The position numbers were made by a program, and so were the translations under genes. Positions 5,965 through 10,872 of a stretch of 10,872 bases of DNA are shown here, one piece after another; the stretch's first letter is position 1; every line of letters starts with the position of its first letter. The stretch is from [Eubacterium] saphenum (lineage in GTDB: Bacteria > Bacillota > Clostridia > Oscillospirales > Ruminococcaceae), in assembly GCA_004555635.1 (NCBI GenBank), contig SFHN01000085.1, positions 1-10,872 on the forward strand, in the 5' to 3' direction. The notes beneath the pieces were generated by a model. The model had not been told where the DNA came from. It searched no databases and saw only the letters and a program-made list of their open reading frames with translations.

Positions 5965-7514
5965 AGAAGAACCTCGACTGGTGGACAACGGGCACGGGCG
6001 GAGAGCGCGTTACCTATTCACCTAAAGGACTTGCGTGGCTCGACACCTGGGGAAGCCTTCGCTATTCGACCACCGCGGCGTTCCTTGCGGCGGTTTATGC
6101 GGATTACAGCGGCTGCCCCTCGTCAAAGGCGGAAACCTACCGCAGCTTTGCGGTAAAGCAGGTTGACTACGCGCTCGGCAGCACGGGCAGAAGCTTTGTT
6201 GTCGGCTTCGGAACAAACCCGCCGCAGCACCCTCACCACCGCACGGCGCAGGGCTCATGGGCTGACAATATGAGCGAGCCTTCGTCGCACCGCCATGTGC
6301 TTTACGGAGCGCTTGTCGGCGGTCCCGACCAAAGCGACGGCTACTCTGACACGGTAACCGACTACTGCAAGAACGAGGTTGCCTGCGACTATAACGCGGG
6401 CTTTGTCGGAGCACTTGCGAAGATTTACGGCGAATACGGCGGAAAGACGATAAAGAACTTCGGCGCAATTGAAACCGTCGGCGAGGAGCTTTATGTAGAG
6501 CAGAAAATCAACGCTTCGGGCAACGGCTTCACCGAGATTAAGGCGATGGTGTACAACAAATCGGCTTGGCCCGCGCGCGTATGCGATAATCTTGAACTTA
6601 GGTATTTCGTTGATTTGTCCGAGCTTTATGCGGCGGGCGGCAGCGCTTCCGATGTTCAGGTGAATATGAACTACTCCGACGGCGCAAAGTTCGGCGGAAT
6701 TTACGAGTGGAACAAGGAAAAGCACATCTACTACGTCAGCGTTGATTTCAGCGGCGTAAAGATTTACCCCGGCGGACAGAGCGCATATAAGAAGGAGGTT
6801 CAGTTCCGTATGTCGGCTTCGGGCTGGAATCCGGACAACGACCCGTCCTTTACCGAGCTTGTCGGCACAAACGGCAGCTCGCTTGTGCGCGCAAATCACG
6901 TCGGTCTGTACGAGGACGGAAAGCTTGTTTTCGGAACAACTCCCGACGGAAAGCAGGCGGGTGTGGTTACTCCTTCGGATAAGCCGAATACCCCCTCTGG
7001 CGGCACCGGAAGCGATATACCCGCGACGCCCGAAACGCCCTCTAAGCCTCAAAATCCGAGCGCGGACAACGGAAAGCTAAGCGTTTCCCTCAGCAGTCAG
7101 CAGACAAGCGGCAGCGGAAACACAATCGGCTTCTCGCTTGACATCGCGAACGGCACGGGCGCTTCGATTGACCTGAAAACTCTCGAAATAGACTTCTTCT
7201 TTACGAATGACGGAAACAACAACCTTTCGTTCTGGTGCGACCACGCGGCGACAAACGGCAGCGGCTACACCGCGGTTACATCGGCGGTTGTCGGAGCTTT
7301 CAGCGCGGCTTCGGGCAAGGACGCAGACACGAAGTGCGCGATTACGTTCACTTCGGGAACGCTTTCCGCGGGCGACACGCTTACGGTTCAGGTGAGAATC
7401 ACCCGCGCAGACTGGTCGGAGTTTAACCTCGGAAACGACTATTCGGCGGGCAACGCAGAGCACGTCGTTGTAATAAGCGGCGGCAAGACTATTTTCGGCA
7501 AAGCGCCGGCTTAA
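5874..7514 (+). CDS. C-terminal fragment of GH9 cellulase with CBM3c and CBM3
   Basis: This frame is formally open from an ATG at 5799, but homology begins only at 5874. An ATG at 5883 has no ribosome binding site. It carries the rest of GH9: CWDDKYNGA; the [15 protein letters not shown] active-site signature; [19 protein letters not shown]; and [11 protein letters not shown] with the catalytic Glu at 6375-6377. The GH9 part ends near 6450. A CBM3c follows (about 6459-6950: [56 protein letters not shown]), the type fused to processive GH9 endoglucanases. After a Pro/Ser/Thr linker (about 6955-7070) comes a second CBM3 (7071-7511). There is no dockerin or SLH domain, so attachment would depend on the N-terminal lipid of the other fragment. 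Confidence 0.8.
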   Translation, partial: KWTMCWDDKYNGAVCLLATITGEKQYKDKIEKNLDWWTTGTGGERVTYSPKGLAWLDTWGSLRYSTTAAFLAAVYADYSGCPSSKAETYRSFAVKQVDYALGSTGRSFVVGFGTNPPQHPHHRTAQGSWADNMSEPSSHRHVLYGALVGGPDQSDGYSDTVTDYCKNEVACDYNAGFVGALAKIYGEYGGKTIKNFGAIETVGEELYVEQKINASGNGFTEIKAMVYNKSAWPARVCDNLELRYFVDLSELYAAGGSASDVQVNMNYSDGAKFGGIYEWNKEKHIYYVSVDFSGVKIYPGGQSAYKKEVQFRMSASGWNPDNDPSFTELVGTNGSSLVRANHVGLYEDGKLVFGTTPDGKQAGVVTPSDKPNTPSGGTGSDIPATPETPSKPQNPSADNGKLSVSLSSQQTSGSGNTIGFSLDIANGTGASIDLKTLEIDFFFTNDGNNNLSFWCDHAATNGSGYTAVTSAVVGAFSAASGKDADTKCAITFTSGTLSAGDTLTVQVRITRADWSEFNLGNDYSAGNAEHVVVISGGKTIFGKAPA

Positions 7515-7523
7515 GGCACAGCT

Positions 7524-8186
7524 ATGAGCAAAAAAGAAAAGAATACGCGCGGCAGGCTGCCGGGCTTTCTGAAAAATCCGTTTTATCCCGCCTGCGTAAT
7601 GGCGGTGCTGGACATTCTCGCGCTGGCTGCTGCGATTGTTTACAGGCAGCTTCGCGAGGGGCTTACGGAGTATTACTTTTCAGACGGGGAAATTATCGCG
7701 GTAAACCCCGTTGACAGCTTCGGCGGAGCGGTGCTTGCGGTGCTTCTCGGAATTTCCGCGATAACGGCGGCACTGATGATTGCGGGCGTTGTTCTCAAAG
7801 CGGACAGGTGGGATAAAAGCCCCATAGGCGGCGTTTTCGGCTCGCTTGCTATGCTTGCGGTGTCGGTCGGGGTGATTTTCTTCGCGCTGTATTTCGCGCG
7901 CGGACAGCAGCCGCAGAAAACGCTTTTTACGGAGTATGTTGACGACGGCGCAAGCGTAGTCGTGTCGGAGGAGCGCTACCGCTCGGGTGCGGTGCTGAAG
8001 GTGTATCAGGTGTTTGACGACGGCTGTGCGGCGCTGTGTGCGCAAACCGCTCTCGCCGAGCCGACGGAAGTCAGCCTCGAAAGCCGCTTCGCAGTTGCGG
8101 GAGCAAACGGCAGGGTGGTTGTCACATTTGCTGACGGAGAAACCTACCGAAACATCGCGTTTGAGCTTCAAGAGGACGAATGCTGA
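7524..8186 (+). CDS. Three-pass membrane protein of unknown function
   Basis: This 220-residue protein does not match a family I recognise. A basic N-terminus (KKEKNTRGR) is followed by hydrophobic helices at about residues 21-40, 68-91 and 103-124. By the positive-inside rule the N-terminus and the 92-102 loop (KADRWDK) are cytoplasmic, which puts the C-terminal 95 residues outside. That tail has short beta-like stretches (SVVVSEERY, AVLKVYQVF, GRVVVTFADGETY) and could be a small beta domain. The gene starts nine bases after the cellulase stop with only a weak AAGG (7513-7516) as ribosome binding site. It therefore probably relies on translation reaching the end of the cellulase message. A premature stop in the cellulase could reduce its expression. 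A terminator follows directly. Confidence 0.75.
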   Translation: MSKKEKNTRGRLPGFLKNPFYPACVMAVLDILALAAAIVYRQLREGLTEYYFSDGEIIAVNPVDSFGGAVLAVLLGISAITAALMIAGVVLKADRWDKSPIGGVFGSLAMLAVSVGVIFFALYFARGQQPQKTLFTEYVDDGASVVVSEERYRSGAVLKVYQVFDDGCAALCAQTALAEPTEVSLESRFAVAGANGRVVVTFADGETYRNIAFELQEDEC

Positions 8187-8202
8187 ATACAGCGCATAAC
8201 AA

Positions 8203-8234
8203 AACCCGTTGGGGATATAAGTCCTCAACGGGTT
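8203..8234. terminator. Bidirectional intrinsic terminator
   Basis: AACCCGTTGGGGA (8203-8215) pairs with TCCTCAACGGGTT (8222-8234): 13 bp with one G-U, loop TATAAG. On the plus strand GTTTGTTTATTTT follows and ends the cellulase/membrane-protein transcript. On the minus strand the stem is followed by TT and then GTTATG, ending mreB. The convergent genes at 8186 and 8252 share it. Confidence 0.85.
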
Positions 8235-8251
8235 GTTTGTTTATTTTCTGA

Positions 8252-9268
8252 TTACTTGAAGTTGTAGAGCGAAACCTGCTCAAAGCCGTCAAGCAGTTCG
8301 TCCGACATTTTGAACGCCGCGTCCACTCCGCGTGCAACGCACTCAATCGGGTCTTTTGCCACATAGCAGGGCGCGCCGACCGTATCGGAGATAAGCTCCG
8401 CAAGCCCGCCGAGCATTGCGCCGCCGCCCGTAAGCAGTATTCCGCTTGTGAGAATGTCGCCGACAAGCTCGGGCGGAGTGCTCTCCATAACAAGCTTTAC
8501 CTGCTCGACTATCTCCATCGCGTTTTCGTGAAGCGCGTCAAAGATATCCATATCGCTTATCGTAATGCTCTCGGGAAGCCCCTTTATAAGGTGCCTTCCG
8601 CAGATGGTCATTGTCTTGTTTCCCGTCGGGCGGTAGACGTTTCCGAGCTGGATTTTCGCTTTTTCGGCGGTCTTTTCGCCGATGAGGATTTTGTATTTCT
8701 GCGTTATGTGGCGAATGATTGCCGCGTCAAACTTGCTGCCCGCCATCTTCACGCTGCGCGACTGAACAATGCCGTTAAACGATACGATAGCGACGTCCGC
8801 CGTGCCGCCGCCGATATCCACGACCATCGTGCCGTTAGGCTTCGAGATGTCAACGCCCGCACCGATAAGCGCGGCAATCGGCTCTTCGATGAGGAACACC
8901 TTTCTCGCGCCCGCCGACAGCGCAGCCTCGACAACTGCGCGGCGCTCTACATCGGTAACGGAGCTTGGTACGCAAAGCACAACGCGCGGCTTAACTATCG
9001 AGCGCCCGCAGATTATGCGGATAAACTCGCGAATCATCTCCTCGGTCATATCGTTGTCGGAGATAACGCCGTCCTTCAGCGGGCGGACAGCTACGATGTA
9101 CTCGGGCGTTCTGCCTATCATCTTGTACGCTTCGTTTCCGACGGCGACGACCGCCTTTTTCTTTTTGTCGTAAGCCACAACGCTCGGCTCGTTGAGCACA
9201 ATGCCCTTGCCGCTGACGGTAATGACGATATTGGCTGTTCCCAAATCTATTCCTATATCAAGTGCCAT
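8252..9268 (-). CDS. mreB: MreB/Mbl-type bacterial actin
   Basis: The start is the ATG at 9268, giving 338 residues, the usual MreB length. AGGAG (9275-9279 on the opposite strand) lies six bases upstream. A longer in-frame start at 9352 would include the promoter and leader and is rejected. Actin-fold nucleotide motifs are in order: phosphate-1 DIGIDLGTANIVI (4-16), LNEPSVVAY (25-33), EEPIAALIGAG (128-138), phosphate-2 VVDIGGGTADVAIVS (149-163), GEKTAEKAK (197-205) and the adenosine loop GILLTGGGAMLGGLAEL (276-292). MreB forms membrane-associated filaments that organise lateral cell-wall synthesis and rod shape. There is no mreC or mreD beside it, so it is a stand-alone copy. It could be named mbl or mreBH by orthology, which cannot be settled here. 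Confidence 0.93.
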   Translation of the reverse strand: MALDIGIDLGTANIVITVSGKGIVLNEPSVVAYDKKKKAVVAVGNEAYKMIGRTPEYIVAVRPLKDGVISDNDMTEEMIREFIRIICGRSIVKPRVVLCVPSSVTDVERRAVVEAALSAGARKVFLIEEPIAALIGAGVDISKPNGTMVVDIGGGTADVAIVSFNGIVQSRSVKMAGSKFDAAIIRHITQKYKILIGEKTAEKAKIQLGNVYRPTGNKTMTICGRHLIKGLPESITISDMDIFDALHENAMEIVEQVKLVMESTPPELVGDILTSGILLTGGGAMLGGLAELISDTVGAPCYVAKDPIECVARGVDAAFKMSDELLDGFEQVSLYNFK

Positions 9269-9286
9269 TTTTTTCTCCTGTTCATA

Positions 9287-9298
9287 CCGCGAAAGCGG
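9287..9298 (-). promoter_or_regulatory. Small hairpin in the mreB leader
   Basis: A 4-bp stem CCGC/GCGG with a four-base loop lies just upstream of the mreB ribosome binding site. It is short and could occur by chance; an effect on translation is only possible. Confidence 0.25.
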
Positions 9299-9323
9299 CT
9301 GTCGATTTTGTCCTGCAAAATGA

Positions 9324-9352
9324 ATTATATCACCTTTTGGGGATAAATGCAA
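9324..9352 (-). promoter_or_regulatory. Promoter of mreB
   Basis: Reading the minus strand: TTGCAT (complement of 9347-9352), a 17-bp spacer, then a perfect TATAAT (complement of 9324-9329). The start would lie near 9317, giving a leader of about 50 bases. The -35 is only a half match; the -10 and spacing are good. Confidence 0.65.
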
Positions 9353-9402
9353 TAGTATAACTCAAGAAAACTCTTCCTTTTTCCGCAGGATTTAGTGGGG
9401 TA

Positions 9403-9435
9403 AAAAGCGCCCTGTGTTATCCGCAGGGCGCTTTT
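9403..9435 (-). terminator. Intrinsic terminator of the UPF0237-UPF0210 operon
   Basis: AAAAGCGCCCTG (9403-9414) and CAGGGCGCTTTT (9424-9435) form a perfect 12-bp stem with a nine-base loop. On the minus strand the stem's T-run is extended to TTTTT. It begins ten bases after the UPF0210 stop codon. The symmetric A/T flanks could allow termination both ways, but only the minus strand has a gene running into it. Confidence 0.88.
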
Positions 9436-9444
9436 GATTTTCTG

Positions 9445-10800
9445 TCAGTTCTTCAGGCTCTGAAGCGGAGCGGGAATGCGTCCGCCGCGGCTGATAAACT
9501 TTGCGGGGGAGAACTTGCTCACCGGCATAATCGGAGCGCTTCCGAAAAGTCCGCCAAACTCAATCATCTCGCCCTCCTTCATACCGATTGCGGGGATAAC
9601 GCGCACGGCGGTGGTCTTGGAGTTTACCATACCGATAGCCGCTTCGTCCGCGATTATCGCGGAGATAACCTCTGCGGGCGTGTCGCCGGGGATTGCAATC
9701 ATATCAAGACCCACGGAGCAAACCGCGGTCATCGCTTCAAGCTTGTCAAGCGCAAGGCTGCCCTTTATTGCCGCGTCAATCATACCCGCGTCCTCGGATA
9801 CGGGGATAAACGCGCCCGAAAGTCCGCCAACATGGGAGGACGCCATAACGCCGCCCTTCTTTACCGCGTCGTTAAGCATAGCGAGGCAGGCGGTCGTGCC
9901 GTGGCAGCCGCAGCTTTCAAGACCGATTTCTTCGAGGATATGCGCTACGGAGTCGCCGACAGCGGGAGTAGGCGCGAGCGACAAATCGACAATGCCGAAC
10001 GGCACGCCAAGTCTGTTTGACGCTTCCGTGCCGACAAGCTGACCCATACGCGTGATTTTGAATGCGGTCTTTTTGATAACGTCCGCGATTTCGCTTATGT
10101 TTGCGTCGGGATATTTCTTCAGCGCCGCGCGTACAACGCCCGGACCGGATACGCCGACGTTAATCTCGCAGTCGTATTCGCCCACGCCGTGGAATGCGCC
10201 CGCCATAAACGGGTTGTCCTCGACCGCGTTGCAGAAAACGACGATTTTCGCCGCGCCGAAATAGCTGTTGTCTTTGGTAGCTTCCGCCGCCTTGCGGATA
10301 ATACCGCCCATCATAGCGACAGCGTCCATATTTATACCCGCGCGGGTAGAGCCGATGTTGACGGAGGAGCACACGTTAGATGTAACCGCAAGCGCCTCGG
10401 GAATCGACTCGATAAGCTCTCTGTCGCCCGCGGAAAAGCCCTTGTGAACAAGCGCGGAATAACCGCCGATGTAGTTTACGCCTGTGCCGTCCGCCGCCTT
10501 CTGAAGCGCCTTTGCGAACTTTACGGGGCTGCCCTTGCAGGCTGCGGAAACCATAGCGATGGGGGTTACGGAAATGCGCTTGTTTACAATCGGTATACCG
10601 TACTGCTTTTCGATATCCTCGCCCGTTTTTACAAGGTTTTCCGCCTTGCGCATTATCTTGTCGTAGACCTTGTCGCACGCCTTGTCTATGTCGCTGTCGA
10701 TACAGTCGAGAAGCGAGATACCCATAGTAATGGTACGGATATCGAGGTTCTCCTCCTGTATCATCTTAATCGTTTCTAAAATATCACCGGTATTGAGCAT
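9445..10800 (-). CDS. UPF0210/DUF711 (PFL-family) protein
   Basis: This 451-residue protein has the standard length for UPF0210/DUF711, annotated as PFL family because of a barrel fold related to pyruvate formate-lyase-like proteins. Family-typical blocks are [25 protein letters not shown] (residues 10-34), [91 protein letters not shown] and [20 protein letters not shown]. The start ATG (10800) has AAGGAG eight bases upstream (complement of 10809-10814). It follows the UPF0237 ACT-domain gene by 24 bases, the conserved arrangement in Firmicutes and some archaea. The biochemical role is not established; association with a small ACT protein suggests a small-molecule-regulated enzyme. No glycyl-radical activating partner is visible, and I see no truncation. 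Confidence 0.93.
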   Translation of the reverse strand: MLNTGDILETIKMIQEENLDIRTITMGISLLDCIDSDIDKACDKVYDKIMRKAENLVKTGEDIEKQYGIPIVNKRISVTPIAMVSAACKGSPVKFAKALQKAADGTGVNYIGGYSALVHKGFSAGDRELIESIPEALAVTSNVCSSVNIGSTRAGINMDAVAMMGGIIRKAAEATKDNSYFGAAKIVVFCNAVEDNPFMAGAFHGVGEYDCEINVGVSGPGVVRAALKKYPDANISEIADVIKKTAFKITRMGQLVGTEASNRLGVPFGIVDLSLAPTPAVGDSVAHILEEIGLESCGCHGTTACLAMLNDAVKKGGVMASSHVGGLSGAFIPVSEDAGMIDAAIKGSLALDKLEAMTAVCSVGLDMIAIPGDTPAEVISAIIADEAAIGMVNSKTTAVRVIPAIGMKEGEMIEFGGLFGSAPIMPVSKFSPAKFISRGGRIPAPLQSLKN

Positions 10801-10824
10801 TTGTTTATCTCCTTAGTGTCCTTG

Positions 10825-10872
10825 TTATATTTTGTGCATGGAGTTGAAGATATCCTCGTGCATAACGTGTAT
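10825..10872 (-). CDS. UPF0237 ACT-domain protein, C-terminal end (partial)
   Basis: Only the last 15 codons and TAA stop are present; the gene continues beyond the window's right edge. The visible residues, IHVMHEDIFNSMHKI, match the characteristic end of UPF0237 ACT-domain proteins (about 90 residues, pattern VxHEDIFxxMHxI). Its position directly upstream of UPF0210 on the same strand is the conserved gene order. ACT domains bind small ligands such as amino acids and form dimers, so this is probably the regulatory or partner subunit. The assignment rests on a short tail plus strong context. Confidence 0.8.
   Translation of the reverse strand: MHVMHEDIFNSMHKI

Larger units (their letters stand above)
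4753..7514 (+). pseudogene. Broken lipoprotein GH9 endoglucanase (GH9-CBM3c-CBM3)
   Basis: The two reading frames together encode one GH9 cellulase: a lipoprotein signal (lipobox LTGC, Cys20), a Ser/Thr/Pro/Asp-rich linker (about residues 21-144), a GH9 catalytic domain, a fused CBM3c, a second linker and a C-terminal CBM3. The frame changes at about 5871-5874, inside the catalytic domain. Frame 1 reads [14 protein letters not shown] up to 5874, and the GH9 sequence resumes two frames later with [13 protein letters not shown] from 5874. GH9 enzymes normally have about 20 residues between these blocks (KAE...YKW type), and they are absent. The lesion is therefore a small deletion whose length is not a multiple of three, rather than a single-base indel. 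Catalytic residues survive on both sides: DAGD at 5341-5352 (Asp197 and Asp200) and the proton-donor Glu at 6375-6377. The enzyme would hydrolyse cellulose beta-1,4 linkages at the cell surface if intact. Confidence 0.8.

Noticed and set aside
8528..9346. Plus-strand open frame opposite mreB
   Set aside because: The mreB frame has all actin motifs; the opposite frame has no recognisable domain and runs through the mreB promoter.

Overview
The window reads as a chromosomal segment of a Gram-positive, anaerobic, plant-fibre-associated Firmicute, most likely of the Ruminococcaceae/Oscillospirales type. This is inferred from fairly GC-rich coding sequence, strong AGGAG-type ribosome binding sites, sigma-A-like promoters, a GH9 cellulase with two CBM3 modules, a PadR/DUF1700/DUF4097 operon, and a UPF0237-UPF0210 gene pair. 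There are no mobile elements, CRISPR arrays, tRNAs or rRNAs that I can support.

Layout. Positions 1-3554 (+) hold a tightly packed operon: a PadR-family repressor, a HAAS/DUF1700-type membrane protein that overlaps it by one base, a membrane-anchored DUF4097 (toast-rack-like) protein, and a second DUF4097 protein without a signal sequence. This combination is a known envelope-stress or envelope-sensing theme in Firmicutes. Here the HAAS protein carries an unusual linker made of 9-bp tandem repeats followed by 11-residue alanine-rich repeats. Positions 3555-3785 are non-coding and dense: an unassigned structured element, a compound hairpin terminator, and a promoter with an inverted repeat around its -35. 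They lead into an EamA-family exporter (3786-4661, TTG start).

Positions 4662-4752 hold a promoter with perfect consensus hexamers (TTGACA, 17-bp spacer, TATAAT) whose -35 lies inside an inverted repeat. It drives a lipoprotein GH9 endoglucanase with the architecture GH9-CBM3c-linker-CBM3 (4753-7514). The gene is broken: near 5873 about 20 residues expected in GH9 enzymes are missing and the reading frame changes, so it is a pseudogene, a strain-specific lesion or an assembly error. A small three-pass membrane protein of unknown function follows (7524-8186), probably in the same transcript.

A bidirectional terminator (8203-8234) separates the plus-strand genes from a convergent minus-strand block. 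Reading right to left, this block holds the last codons of a UPF0237 ACT-domain protein (10825-10872), its usual partner UPF0210/DUF711 (9445-10800), a strong terminator (9403-9435), and a separately promoted MreB/Mbl-type actin (8252-9268). The clearest points for follow-up are the GH9 lesion, the repeat-rich HAAS protein with its toast-rack partners, and the structured RNA-like element at 3563-3623.
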